From NCBI RefSeq assembly GCF_004152865.1, contig NZ_SEOO01000019.1, forward strand, positions 19,035-83,034: a DNA stretch of 64,000 bases, in the 5' to 3' direction. The position numbers and the translations under genes were made by a program. The DNA comes from Sphingobium cupriresistens (GTDB taxonomy: Bacteria > Pseudomonadota > Alphaproteobacteria > Sphingomonadales > Sphingomonadaceae). This document shows, one piece after another, positions 1 to 8,501 of the stretch. The notes beneath the pieces are model-generated. The model ran no database searches. It saw only the letters and a program-made list of their open reading frames with translations, and was not told where the DNA came from. Each line of letters starts with the position of its first letter. The first letter of the stretch is position 1.

Positions 1-35
1 ATATGCATGTGCTGGAGGATATGGTCGCCTCATGA
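1..35 (+). CDS. 3' end of an unidentified upstream gene
   Basis: The reading frame from base 3 runs without a stop and ends ...MHVLEDMVAS at a TGA at 33-35. That TGA shares bases with the ATG of ccmA at 32-34 (ATGA overlap), the usual sign of translational coupling. Only about ten codons are visible, so no family can be assigned. The overlap suggests it is co-transcribed with ccmAB. Confidence 0.45.
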   Translation, partial: MHVLEDMVAS

Positions 36-631
36 GCGGGGCGGCGCTGCGCCTGCACGGGCTGGCCTGTTTGCGCGGGGGGCGGATGCTGTTCCGGGAC
101 GTTGATTTGTCGCTGACGGCGGGGGGCGGCGCGTTGCTGACCGGTCCCAATGGCGTGGGCAAGTCCAGCCTGTTGCGAGTCATCGCCGGGCTGCTGCCGG
201 CCTTTGCAGGCACGGTGGAGCGAACCGGCGGGATCGCGCTGACCGACGAGCGTCTGGCGCTGGACGCCGACCTGCCGTTGCGCCCAGCGCTCGATTTCTG
301 GGCTAGGCTGGATCGGGCCGACGGCCAGGCGGTGGCGGCGGCGCTGGACGCGATGGCGCTGACAGCGCTGGCCGAGGTGCCGGTGCGGATGCTGTCGACC
401 GGGCAGCGCAAGCGTGCGATGCTGGCGCGGGTGATCGCCAGCGGGGCGGCGATCTGGCTGCTGGACGAGCCGGGCAACGGGCTGGACACGGCGTCCACGG
501 CGTTGCTGGGCGCGGCGGTGGCGACGCATCTGGCGGCGGGCGGGATCGTGGTCGCAGCCTCCCACCAGCCGCTGCCGATCGACGCGCCGGTGCTGATCGT
601 GCTCGGCGACTATCAGGCGGAGCCGGCATGA
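32..631 (+). CDS. ccmA: heme exporter ATP-binding protein CcmA
   Basis: ATPase of the CcmAB(C) ABC complex of system I cytochrome c maturation. In the known system it drives release of heme-loaded CcmE at the cytoplasmic membrane. The 199-residue protein has a Walker A motif GPNGVGKSS at about residues 38-46, an ABC signature with the CcmA-typical form LSTGQRKR at about 121-128 and Walker B WLLDEP at about 142-147. Length is normal for CcmA (about 200). The stop overlaps the ccmB start by 4 bases (ATGA), so the two are coupled. ccmC does not follow directly, so the rest of the pathway must be encoded elsewhere. Confidence 0.93.
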   Translation: MSGAALRLHGLACLRGGRMLFRDVDLSLTAGGGALLTGPNGVGKSSLLRVIAGLLPAFAGTVERTGGIALTDERLALDADLPLRPALDFWARLDRADGQAVAAALDAMALTALAEVPVRMLSTGQRKRAMLARVIASGAAIWLLDEPGNGLDTASTALLGAAVATHLAAGGIVVAASHQPLPIDAPVLIVLGDYQAEPA

Positions 632-1275
632 GGCTGCTCTGGCTGCTCGCCGCGCGGGATTTGCGCCAGGCCTGGGCGTCGGCGGGGCTGTGGCTGCCGG
701 TCGCGTTCCTGCTGCTGGTCGCCAGCCTCTACCCCTTTGCGGTCGGGCCGGATGCCGCGCTGCTGGGGCGCACCGGCGGCGGAATGCTGTGGATCGCCGC
801 GCTGCTCGCCAGCCTGTTGCCGGTCGACCGGCTGGTCGCGCCGGACCGGGACAGCGGCGTGCTGGACCAGATCGCGCTGCGCGGCATCGGCGAGGAAATG
901 GTGGTGATCGCCCGGCTGGCGGCGCATTGGCTGGGCTTCGGCCCGCCGCTGATGCTCGCTACCCTGCCCGCCGCGACGCTGCTGAAGCTGGACGGGGCGA
1001 CGATCATGCAACTGGAGATCGGGCTTTTGATCGGCACGCCCGCGCTGGCGGCGCTGGGGCTGCTGGTGGCGACGCTGACCGCCGGGCTGCGATCGAGCGG
1101 CGCGCTCGCGGGATTGCTGGCGCTGCCGCTGGCGGTGCCGCTGCTGATTTTTGGCGCGGGGACGCTGGGCGATGGCAGCGGCGCAGCGCTGAAGTTCTTG
1201 GGCGCGGCGTCGCTGCTGATGGTGGCGATCACGCCCTTCGCTGGCGGGGCGGCGATCCGGGCGGGGCGGGAATAG
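628..1275 (+). CDS. ccmB: heme exporter membrane protein CcmB
   Basis: Integral membrane partner of CcmA. The 215 residues consist almost entirely of hydrophobic stretches compatible with six membrane segments, and the N-terminal LLWLLAARDLRQAW resembles the start of CcmB proteins (LxxRDLRxA). Family length is about 215-220, so it looks complete. Its ATG overlaps the ccmA stop. No gene follows within the operon; the next ORF starts 100 bases downstream with its own ribosome-binding site. Confidence 0.92.
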   Translation: MRLLWLLAARDLRQAWASAGLWLPVAFLLLVASLYPFAVGPDAALLGRTGGGMLWIAALLASLLPVDRLVAPDRDSGVLDQIALRGIGEEMVVIARLAAHWLGFGPPLMLATLPAATLLKLDGATIMQLEIGLLIGTPALAALGLLVATLTAGLRSSGALAGLLALPLAVPLLIFGAGTLGDGSGAALKFLGAASLLMVAITPFAGGAAIRAGRE

Positions 1276-1375
1276 GCATTTCGCGACGTGACTCCCGTTC
1301 ATTGACGAACGGCGGCGAATCTGGCAATTTCCCTTACGGCAGCCGAGAGAACATCGGCGCCAGGAGAGGATGCTC

Positions 1376-1600
1376 ATGAACCGAATTCAGACGAATTCCG
1401 GCAATATCTTTCATGCGCTGCTGATGCGATGCCTGGCTGACCGGCATCAGCCGACTGACGAGGAGATCGACCTTGTCGCGGGCAAGATATGGCATGAGAG
1501 CCGCGGATCGGCGACCGGCCAGCCCTGGCTGGACGTAGCGCGCGGCAGCGATGCGCACCGGCAGATGATCCAGGCGGCGACGATGGCGCTTACCCCCTAA
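1376..1600 (+). CDS. small hypothetical protein (74 aa)
   Basis: Unrecognised soluble protein of 74 residues with no signal peptide or membrane segment. The middle part (DEEIDLVAGKIWHESRG) is polar and probably helical, loosely like small DUF2934-type proteins; this is only an impression. An AGGAG at 1362-1366 sits 9 bases before the ATG at 1376 and only 3 before an in-frame ATG at 1370, so 1376 is the better start. Coding is supported by the good ribosome-binding site and by GC-rich third positions in this frame. Confidence 0.6.
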   Translation: MNRIQTNSGNIFHALLMRCLADRHQPTDEEIDLVAGKIWHESRGSATGQPWLDVARGSDAHRQMIQAATMALTP

Positions 1601-1740
1601 GCGCGAGAGACGGCGCCGCTGCGATAGCCAAGGCGGGTCACCTGCCCAATCGCCATTTGCAGGGATGAGAGGGCGAGCCTCTGTCCCCTCCTCCTTTGCG
1701 CCTGCTCGACATCGCCCTGCCCTTGCGCCAAAGGCGGCGG

Positions 1741-2631
1741 ATGTTCGGTATCGTCGCATCCATCCTGTTCGTCCTGATCTGGTCAACCGGCTTCATCGTC
1801 GCGCGGGCGGTGGTGCCGCATGGCGCGCCGGAACTGATCCTGGCGGTGCGCCTGACCGCAACGACGCTATTGCTGGGCGGGGCGGCTCTTTACGCGCGGC
1901 AGGCGTGGCCAAGGGGCAAGCGGCTGGGACTGCATCTGGCGGCGGGGGCGATGCTGCACGGCCTGTACCTGACCGTCAGTTGGTGGGCGGTCGGCCGCGG
2001 GATGCCGGCCGGGATCATGTCGCTGCTCGGCGCGACCCAGCCTTTGATGGTGGCGGTGGCGAGCGTCGCGCTGATGGGAGAGCGGTTGCCGGGGCGCAAC
2101 TGGGTCGGGCTGGCGATCGCAATCGGCGGGGTTGTGTGCGTGCTGCTGCCTGCGCTGGAGCGCAGCAGCGCGGGGGCGACCGGGCTGGTCCCGGTGGTGG
2201 CGGGGGTGATCGCGGTGATCGCCATGACCGGCGGGACGCTGATCCAGCGCGGCCAGATTGCGGGCGACCCGATCCTGATGTCCGGCGCGGTGCAGAATTT
2301 GGGCGGGGCGATGGTGGCGATCGCCGCGACGCTGATCGTGGCCGAATGGCGCTGGGACAATGATCCTATGTTGTGGATCGGCCTTGGCTGGTCGGTGCTG
2401 GGGCTGTCGGCGGCGGGGCTGTCGCTGCTGGTGTGGCTGGTGCGGCATCAGGGGCCGACGCGCATGTCGATGCTGTTGCTGCTGGTGCCGCCGCTGGCCG
2501 CGATCGAAGCGTGGCTGCTGTTTGGCGAGCGGCTGGGGCCGGTGCAGATCGTGGGTTTCGCGCTGGCGCTGGGCGGCGTATTGCTGGGCCGGTCGCAGGG
2601 CAGGAAGGCCGAGTTGGTCGAGCCGGCCTGA
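1741..2631 (+). CDS. DMT-family (EamA) transporter
   Basis: Inner-membrane drug/metabolite transporter of 296 residues, built from two EamA repeats of about five hydrophobic helices each. The N-terminal FVLIWSTGFIVAR is the typical helix-1 motif and GATQPLMVAVAS lies at the end of repeat one. The substrate cannot be predicted; relatives export amino acids or metabolites. The frame can be extended upstream to a TTG at 1696, but the ATG at 1741 has AAGG six bases upstream and starts directly at the first membrane helix, so it is preferred. Confidence 0.88.
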   Translation: MFGIVASILFVLIWSTGFIVARAVVPHGAPELILAVRLTATTLLLGGAALYARQAWPRGKRLGLHLAAGAMLHGLYLTVSWWAVGRGMPAGIMSLLGATQPLMVAVASVALMGERLPGRNWVGLAIAIGGVVCVLLPALERSSAGATGLVPVVAGVIAVIAMTGGTLIQRGQIAGDPILMSGAVQNLGGAMVAIAATLIVAEWRWDNDPMLWIGLGWSVLGLSAAGLSLLVWLVRHQGPTRMSMLLLLVPPLAAIEAWLLFGERLGPVQIVGFALALGGVLLGRSQGRKAELVEPA

Positions 2632-2652
2632 ACGGCGCGGTCTTGGAATAGC

Positions 2653-2691
2653 CCGTCACGCAACCGTCATTTTCTGCAACATCGCTGTCAT
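2653..2691 (+). promoter_or_regulatory. candidate PhoB-type box upstream of the cupin-like gene
   Basis: Units CCGTCAC (2653-2659), CCGTCAT (2664-2670), a weak CTGCAAC (2674-2680) and CTGTCAT (2685-2691) follow one another at spacings of 11, 10 and 11 bases. The Pho box is classically built from CTGTCAT-like 7-mers repeated every 11 bases. The gene starts 22 bases beyond the last unit. The middle unit is poor, so this is a pattern match only. Confidence 0.35.
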
Positions 2692-2712
2692 GAGCGCGCG
2701 ATAAGGGGCGGC

Positions 2713-3663
2713 ATGAGCAAGCGCCCGCCTTCCCTTCCCGCCCAGGCCCATGACATGCGGATGCAGATGGCGCTGCGACAGATTGATTTCGGCGCAGCGC
2801 CGCGCCTGGCTGCACCCGCGCCCGCCCTCAAGCCGCAGGCTGCCGAAGATAGTCTGGCGCTGAAGCGGCGCGACTGGCTGCTGTCGGTGCAGGAGCGGCA
2901 GCGGGCGCTGTCCCCCTATGCTTCGGGCCTGTTGACCGCCGAAAATCTGTCGGGCGAGGATTTCCTGCACAGCTTCTACGCGCCGGGGCGGCCAGTGCTG
3001 ATCAAGGGCGCCATGGCGGACTGGCCGGCGCTGGAGCGGTGGACGCCTGATTATCTGGCCGAAACGATCGGCGACGCGCAGATCGAATATCAGGGCGGGC
3101 GATCAGGCGCGCAGGATTATGAGCTGAAGAAGGATCGGCACCGCAAGCGCGCGCCCTTCCGCCAGTTCATTGCCCTGGCGCGGGCGGGTGGCAACGACGC
3201 CTATCTGACCGCGTCGAACAGCGCCGCCAATGCGCCGGCGCTGGCGCCGCTGGCGGCGGACCTGGGACATCTCGACGCCTATCTGACGCGCGCGCCGGGT
3301 ATGGTCTGGATCGGCGGCGAAGGCACGTTCACGCCGCTGCACTTCGACCTGACCAACAATCTGCTGGCGCAGGTGACGGGGACCAAGCGCGTGATCCTGA
3401 TCCCGCCGTCGCAGACGCAGCGGCTGGCGCACACGTCGCATGTGTTCAGCGATGTACGCGATATTACCGATCCCGCGCGGTTGGCGCTCTACCAGCAGGC
3501 GCAGGACGTGCTGCGCTATGAGGTGCTGCTGACGCCGGGCGACCTGCTGTTCGTGCCCATAGGCTGGTGGCATCAGGTGCGGTCGGAGAGTTTCGCGACC
3601 ATGCTGACCTATACCGGCTTCCATTGGGACAATGGCGGGCATGAGAGCTATCCGGCTGGGTAG
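2713..3663 (+). CDS. cupin-like / JmjC-type Fe(II)-2-oxoglutarate dioxygenase
   Basis: Soluble 316-residue protein of the Cupin_8/JmjC-like family. The Fe(II) triad is visible: HFD gives H210 and D212, and GWWHQV gives H287, on a double-stranded beta-helix whose strands include RVILIPP and PGDLLFVP. Relatives hydroxylate proteins or small molecules with 2-oxoglutarate and O2; the substrate is unknown. AAGGGG lies 4-9 bases before the ATG. The N-terminal 45 residues are Ala/Pro-rich and probably flexible. It stands alone, with a possible Pho box just upstream. Confidence 0.82.
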   Translation: MSKRPPSLPAQAHDMRMQMALRQIDFGAAPRLAAPAPALKPQAAEDSLALKRRDWLLSVQERQRALSPYASGLLTAENLSGEDFLHSFYAPGRPVLIKGAMADWPALERWTPDYLAETIGDAQIEYQGGRSGAQDYELKKDRHRKRAPFRQFIALARAGGNDAYLTASNSAANAPALAPLAADLGHLDAYLTRAPGMVWIGGEGTFTPLHFDLTNNLLAQVTGTKRVILIPPSQTQRLAHTSHVFSDVRDITDPARLALYQQAQDVLRYEVLLTPGDLLFVPIGWWHQVRSESFATMLTYTGFHWDNGGHESYPAG

Positions 3664-3770
3664 TCGCCCAATGGCCCGACCTCATTCTTCCCACCGAAAC
3701 GGACCGGGTTGCGTCTTCGCCCAAAGGCTCCATCACCTATGCTTCCGCTGTCGAAACGACAGGGGGAACG

Positions 3771-4310
3771 ATGATGTTCGCGATTCGCTTAATGGCCATT
3801 GCTTGTTGCGTAACGCTGCCTGGATGTGCCGGTCTTGTGACGGCGTGGAAAAGTGATCCGTTACAGGTCTATGCTATGGAGAATCCGGCCGTTTACACAA
3901 TGACCGGCGATCGCCGGACGGCCGTGTTGATGGACACGAATACGGCAAGGCGCTTCTGCGCGGAATCTCTGCCGGATGCCGCGGTCGCTTATGGCGCGAC
4001 ATCCACTGCCGGACTCACAGCGAAGGGAATAGACGCAAAATTCTCCGACGCCGTGACCGCCACTTTGCTCCAGACGTTTCAGCGAACACAGGATGCTGAA
4101 ATCTATCGTCAGATGGGTTGGAATAGCTGCCTGGCCTGGGCGCAGGGCGCGATCACATCCGAGCAATATCATGCGCTTTTGCAGCTGATGGTCACAGGCG
4201 GTCTGGATACCATGAAAAAACGCGCGGAACCTGCCCCAATAGCGGCGCCAGCGCCATCTCCGGCGGCCGCAGGCGCCGGGCCAGTCAAAGCCCCGGTCGG
4301 CAGAGACTGA
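3771..4310 (+). CDS. hypothetical lipoprotein
   Basis: Protein of 179 residues with an N-terminal hydrophobic segment ending in a lipobox (VTLPGC, Cys at about residue 19), so a lipid-anchored envelope protein is expected. The body has two further Cys (in RRFCAES and WNSCLAW) that could pair. The last 30 residues are Ala/Pro-rich. GGGGGAACG precedes two consecutive ATGs (3771 and 3774). It converges on the chorismate mutase gene, 14 bases apart. No family was recognised. Confidence 0.72.
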   Translation: MMFAIRLMAIACCVTLPGCAGLVTAWKSDPLQVYAMENPAVYTMTGDRRTAVLMDTNTARRFCAESLPDAAVAYGATSTAGLTAKGIDAKFSDAVTATLLQTFQRTQDAEIYRQMGWNSCLAWAQGAITSEQYHALLQLMVTGGLDTMKKRAEPAPIAAPAPSPAAAGAGPVKAPVGRD

Positions 4311-4324
4311 CCGCCAGTAAAGCC

Positions 4325-4603
4325 CTACCCCTCGCGCAATTGTTCGTGGTGGCGGATCACCTCGTCGATGATGAAGCGCAGGAATTTTTCGGTGAAGTCG
4401 GGATCGAGCTTCGCATCCTGCGCCAACTGGCGCAGGCGGGCGATCTGGCGCTCTTCTCGGCCAGGATCAGCGGGGGGCAGATCGTGAGTCGCCTTATGCT
4501 CGCCGACCGCCTGGGTGACCTTGAACCGTTCGGCCAGCATGAACACCAGCGCCGCGTCGATATTGTCGATGCTTTCGCGATAGCGGTTCAAAGTCTCGTC
4601 CAC
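4325..4603 (-). CDS. chorismate mutase (AroQ type)
   Basis: Monofunctional all-helical chorismate mutase of 92 residues, converting chorismate to prephenate for Phe/Tyr synthesis. Family features: an N-terminal helix with YRESIDNIDAALVFMLAERF (catalytic Arg and the conserved Asp/Leu-rich heptads), a Lys after the loop (GEHKATHDLPPADPGRE) and the C-terminal helix FIIDEVIRHHEQ. Length fits AroQ-alpha proteins (about 90-100). It is cytoplasmic (no signal peptide) and is divergent from the polyprenyl synthase gene. Confidence 0.88.
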   Translation of the reverse strand: MDETLNRYRESIDNIDAALVFMLAERFKVTQAVGEHKATHDLPPADPGREERQIARLRQLAQDAKLDPDFTEKFLRFIIDEVIRHHEQLREG

Positions 4604-4708
4604 GTGGGGCCTCCGGTTCCAGATGGCGCGCTTTTTGCCGCATCCGGCGCGTCGCGCAAGCTATTCCCGCTTGCCTTTCACATTTTGCATCGCCACATGG
4701 GCGCGGTC

Positions 4709-5737
4709 ATGACAGCACCCGCCCCCGGTAACGTCCACCCGATCGGCCGCGCCAACAGCGCCCCCTCGCTCGCCCCCATCATGGCGCTCGTCGCCGACGG
4801 CATGAACCAGGTCAATGCCGTGATCCTGGACCGGATGCAGTCGCGCATCCCGCTGATCCCGGAATTGGCCGGCCACCTGATCGCGGGCGGCGGCAAGCGA
4901 TTGCGGCCGATGCTGACCTTGGCCTGCGCCGACCTGGTCGGCTATGCCGGGTCGCGCCATTACAAATTGTCCGCCGCGGTCGAGTTCATCCACACCGCCA
5001 CGCTGCTGCACGACGATGTCGTCGACGGATCGGGGCTTCGGCGGGGGCGCAAGACCGCGAACATCATCTGGGGCAACAGCGCCAGCGTGCTGGTGGGCGA
5101 CTTCCTCTTCTCCCGTTCCTTCGAGTTGATGGTGGAAGCCGAGTCGCTCAAGGTGCTCAAGATCCTGGCCAATGCGTCGGCGGTGATCGCGGAGGGCGAG
5201 GTCAACCAGTTGACCGCGCAGCGCAAGATCGACACCAGCGAAGAACAATATCTGGACATTATCGGCGCCAAGACCGCCGCCCTGTTCGCCGCCGCCTGTC
5301 GCATTTCCGCCGTTGTCGCCGACCGCGACGAGGCGGAGGAGCAGGCGCTGGACGTTTATGGCCGCAATCTGGGCATCGCATTCCAGTTGATCGACGATGC
5401 GATCGATTATGAATCGGACGGCGCGACCATGGGCAAGGATGCGGGCGACGATTTCCGCGACGGCAAGGTGACGTTGCCGGTGATCCTGGCATATGCGCGT
5501 GGGGATGAGGCGGATCGCGCTTTCTGGAAGGCGGCGATCGCGGGCCACAAGATCAGCGACGAAGACCTGACCCATGCAACCGGCCTGCTCCGCCAGACCG
5601 GGGCGATCGCCGACACGCTGGCGCGCGCGCGCCATTATGGCCAGCGGGCGATTGACGCGCTGGGGCGCTTCGAGGCCGGCAAGGCCAAAGCGGCCCTTAC
5701 CGAAGCGGTGGAGTTCGCTATAGCGCGCGCCTATTGA
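4709..5737 (+). CDS. ispB: long-chain polyprenyl diphosphate synthase (IspB/DdsA type)
   Basis: Trans-prenyltransferase of 342 residues that elongates farnesyl-PP with IPP to make the ubiquinone side chain; sphingomonads usually make Q10, but chain length is not provable here. Two Asp-rich motifs are present, DDVVD at residues 102-106 and DDAID at 229-233, with GGKRLRP at about 61-67 binding IPP. The residue five positions before the first motif is Ala, as in long-chain enzymes. The frame extends upstream over the chorismate mutase gene, but homology begins only near 4709. An ATG at 4697 is an alternative start. Confidence 0.9.
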   Translation: MTAPAPGNVHPIGRANSAPSLAPIMALVADGMNQVNAVILDRMQSRIPLIPELAGHLIAGGGKRLRPMLTLACADLVGYAGSRHYKLSAAVEFIHTATLLHDDVVDGSGLRRGRKTANIIWGNSASVLVGDFLFSRSFELMVEAESLKVLKILANASAVIAEGEVNQLTAQRKIDTSEEQYLDIIGAKTAALFAAACRISAVVADRDEAEEQALDVYGRNLGIAFQLIDDAIDYESDGATMGKDAGDDFRDGKVTLPVILAYARGDEADRAFWKAAIAGHKISDEDLTHATGLLRQTGAIADTLARARHYGQRAIDALGRFEAGKAKAALTEAVEFAIARAY

Positions 5738-5787
5738 GGGAATAAGCGGGTTTGCTCGTTTCCTGTCGCGATACTGACTTTAATGGT

Positions 5788-5905
5788 CCGTTCGTCCTGA
5801 GTAGCCACTGAGCGAAGTCGAAGTGGCGTATCGAAGGATTGAGCTTGGCGCGGATGCTTCGATATGGGGCTTCGACTTCGCTCAGCCCCTACTCAGCACG
5901 AACGG
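5788..5905. repeat. long palindromic dispersed repeat, family A copy 1
   Basis: Begins CCGTTCGTCCTGAGTAG and ends in its near reverse complement CTACTCAGCACGAACGG. An inner pair CTGAGCGAAGTCGAAG / CTTCGACTTCGCTCAG also pairs. A second copy lies at 55014-55128. It sits between ispB and the TSUP gene and could fold into a long hairpin. Confidence 0.9.
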
Positions 5906-5928
5906 GAGCATAATAAGGCTTCCTGGTC

Positions 5929-6708
5929 TTGATCCTGTCCCCCGAAACCATCGCCTTCCTCATGGCCGCAGCAACGATGGCCGGGTGCATCGACGCGATG
6001 GCGGGCGGCGGCGGGCTGATTACTCTGCCCGCGCTGATGGCCGCTGGCATACCGCCGGTGCAGGCGGTGGCGACCAACAAGCTGCAAAGCTGTTTCGGCA
6101 CCTTTGGCGCGTGCGTCGCCTATGCGCGGCGCGGGCATATGGACCTTAAAACCTACAAGGGGCCGATCATCGCCGCCTTTGTCGGGTCGGTGGCCGGAGC
6201 ATGGCTGTTGCAGCGGGTCGATCCGTCGATCCTGGCCGGGCTGATGCCCGCGCTGCTGGTCGCGATGGCCGCCTATTTCACCTTCTCGCCCAAGCTGGGC
6301 GACGCCGATCGCCATGCGCGGGTCGGCATGGCGGGCCTGACGGGCCTTGTCGGCGTAGTGGGCTTCTATGACGGCTTTTTCGGGCCGGGCGCGGGCGCCT
6401 TCTACACCACCATCTTGCTGGCGCTCGGCGGCCTGTCGATCCTACGCGCGACGGCCCAGACTAAGGCCGCCAATTTCGCGAGCAATGTCGCGGGCCTGCT
6501 GACCATGGTCGCGGGTGGCCATGTGATCTGGGTCGCGGGCCTGTGTATGGCGGTGGGCAGCCTGTTCGGCGGGCAGATCGGGTCGCATCTGGCGATGCGG
6601 TTCGGGTCGCGGCTGATCAAGCCGCTGCTGATCATCATGTCGCTGGCGCTGACCGCCAAGATGCTGCTGGACCCGCAGAACCCGATCCATATCTATCTGT
6701 TCGGATGA
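5929..6708 (+). CDS. TSUP family (TauE/SafE) membrane transporter
   Basis: Inner-membrane protein of 259 residues with about eight hydrophobic segments and the two TSUP half-motifs: GGGGLITLPALMAAGIPP with ATNKLQS in the first half, and GFYDGFFGPGAGAF with KAANFASN in the second. Relatives export sulfite or organosulfonates; the substrate is not determinable. The start is TTG at 5929, since no ATG with suitable context exists upstream. It lies right after a palindromic repeat and converges with the next gene, 21 bases away. Confidence 0.87.
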   Translation: MILSPETIAFLMAAATMAGCIDAMAGGGGLITLPALMAAGIPPVQAVATNKLQSCFGTFGACVAYARRGHMDLKTYKGPIIAAFVGSVAGAWLLQRVDPSILAGLMPALLVAMAAYFTFSPKLGDADRHARVGMAGLTGLVGVVGFYDGFFGPGAGAFYTTILLALGGLSILRATAQTKAANFASNVAGLLTMVAGGHVIWVAGLCMAVGSLFGGQIGSHLAMRFGSRLIKPLLIIMSLALTAKMLLDPQNPIHIYLFG

Positions 6709-6729
6709 TGCTCCGGCCGTATCTTTTGC

Positions 6730-8340
6730 CTATTCCGCCTGCAACAGCGTCGCGACGCGGCGGTGCAGTTCATCCATAGCGAAGGGCTTGGTCAGCACTT
6801 CCATGCCATGTTCGATGTGACCATGGTTCAGCACGGCGTTTTCGGCATAGCCGGTGACGAACAATATCCGAAGATCAGGACGCAGCGTGCGGGCGGCGTC
6901 GGCGACCTGGCGACCGTTCAGCCCACCGGGCAGGCCGACATCGGTGATGAGCAGGTCGATCCGGCCGCGTGATTCCAGGATGCGCAGGCCCGATGGTCCG
7001 TCCGCCGCCTCCAGGCAGGCATAGCCCAGATCCTGCAGCGCATCGACGATCAGCATCCGCACCGACGGTTCATCGTCGATCACCAGCACCGTCTCGCCCG
7101 CCTCCGCCTCGACAACCGGCTCGGCGATGTCGGGCGAATCCACATCCTCCTCGCCGCGATGGCGGGGCAGGTAGATGCAGACCATCGTGCCATCGCCGGG
7201 TTCGGAATAGATGCGGACATGGCCGTTGCTCTGCCGCGCGAAGCCATACACCATGGAGAGGCCAAGACCCGTCCCCTGGCCGATCGGCTTGGTGGTGAAA
7301 AAGGGGTCGAACACCCGGTCCAGGATCGCCTTGTCGATGCCGGTCCCGGTATCGCTGGTGCAAATGGTGACATATTGGCCCTGCGTCAGGCCATGATCGC
7401 GTGCGGTGCGATCGTCCAGCCAGCGATTGCCCGTCTCGATCGTGATCTTGCCCCCGGCGGGCATCGCGTCGCGCGCGTTGATGCAGAGGTTGAGCAGCGC
7501 ATTTTCCAGCTGGTTGGCGTCAACCAGGGCGGGCCACAGGCCAGAGGCGGCGATCGTCTGCACCTCTATCTGCGGGCCGACGGTGCGGCGGACCAGTTCG
7601 GAAAAATCGCCCAGCAGCCGATTGACGACGGTGGGCTTGGGGCTGAGCGTCTGGCGGCGGGAGAAAGCGAGCAGGCGATGGGTGAGCGCGGCGGCGCGGC
7701 GGGTCGCGCCCTGCCCGGCGGTCAGATATTTGTCGATATCGCCCGTCCGCCCCTGCGCCAGCCGGACGCCGATCATTTCGAATGCGCCGGAAATGCCGGC
7801 CAGCAGATTGTTGAAATCATGGGCCAGACCGCCGGTCAACTGGCCGACCGCCTCCATTTTCTGCGCCTGGCGCAGCGCGCCTTCCGCTTCCTCCTGCTCC
7901 GCCAGCGCTTGCGCGATGCGGGCTTCGAGCGTGTCGTTAAGGTCGCGCAGCGCTTTTTGCGCCTTCACTTGCGCGCTGATATCCTTGAACAGCACCGCGA
8001 CCTGCCGGTTTTCAAACGGGCCTACGCGGAAGGAGGAGACGTCGAGATAATGGCCTGTCTTTTCCAGTTCGCGCTGGAAACGGATCGGCTTGCCCGTGCG
8101 AAGCACGCTACCGTATAATTCGACCCAGCCGTCCGCTTCGTCCGGCACCATTTCGCGCAGCTTTTGCCCCACGACATTGGGAATGCCGGCATTACGTTCA
8201 TAGGCGGCGTTCGCCTCGACATGGATATAGTCGCTCAAGGGACCATGGGGACCATCGAAAAATTCGATGATGCAGAAGCCGTCCTCCATCGTTTCGAACA
8301 GGATGCGATAGCGTTCCGCGTCCCCGATCAGGCTGTCCAT
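6730..8340 (-). CDS. PAS hybrid histidine kinase / response regulator
   Basis: Soluble signalling protein of 536 residues without membrane segments. Order: one PAS domain (about 10-130), a coiled-coil linker, a HisKA-type dimerisation domain with phospho-acceptor H174 in GGLAHDFNN, a HATPase domain (N-box NLCINARDAM, G-box TGTGID, and TGLGLSMVYGF) and a C-terminal receiver with D467 as phosphorylation site (LLITDVGLPG). The ATG at 8340 has GAAGGGA 11 bases upstream; an earlier start at 8394 only adds non-conserved sequence. It is divergent from hrpB. It resembles the kinase at 13141-15159 in its kinase-receiver half. Confidence 0.88.
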   Translation of the reverse strand: MDSLIGDAERYRILFETMEDGFCIIEFFDGPHGPLSDYIHVEANAAYERNAGIPNVVGQKLREMVPDEADGWVELYGSVLRTGKPIRFQRELEKTGHYLDVSSFRVGPFENRQVAVLFKDISAQVKAQKALRDLNDTLEARIAQALAEQEEAEGALRQAQKMEAVGQLTGGLAHDFNNLLAGISGAFEMIGVRLAQGRTGDIDKYLTAGQGATRRAAALTHRLLAFSRRQTLSPKPTVVNRLLGDFSELVRRTVGPQIEVQTIAASGLWPALVDANQLENALLNLCINARDAMPAGGKITIETGNRWLDDRTARDHGLTQGQYVTICTSDTGTGIDKAILDRVFDPFFTTKPIGQGTGLGLSMVYGFARQSNGHVRIYSEPGDGTMVCIYLPRHRGEEDVDSPDIAEPVVEAEAGETVLVIDDEPSVRMLIVDALQDLGYACLEAADGPSGLRILESRGRIDLLITDVGLPGGLNGRQVADAARTLRPDLRILFVTGYAENAVLNHGHIEHGMEVLTKPFAMDELHRRVATLLQAE

Positions 8341-8501
8341 TCCCTTTATCGTCCCTTCGTATGCGCGGCATTCCTGTTCGCGACCGACGAACATGGATCA
8401 ACAGCTTTGGCCGCGGAACGTGTCGCAAGGCAACTGTTTCCACGATGGCTCGCATTTTGCGCGACTTGCGGTTTGTGGCAATCAGCGCGAGAGGAGGCGC
8501 G

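Noticed and set aside
1276..1375. Expected ccmC downstream of ccmB
   Set aside because: The next ORF encodes an unrelated 74-residue protein; ccmC is simply not here.
8414..8435. GGAAC with a GTTT about 16 bases downstream, before hrpB
   Set aside because: The GTT falls in the wrong register for GGAAC-N16/17-NGTT; not counted as an EcfG promoter.
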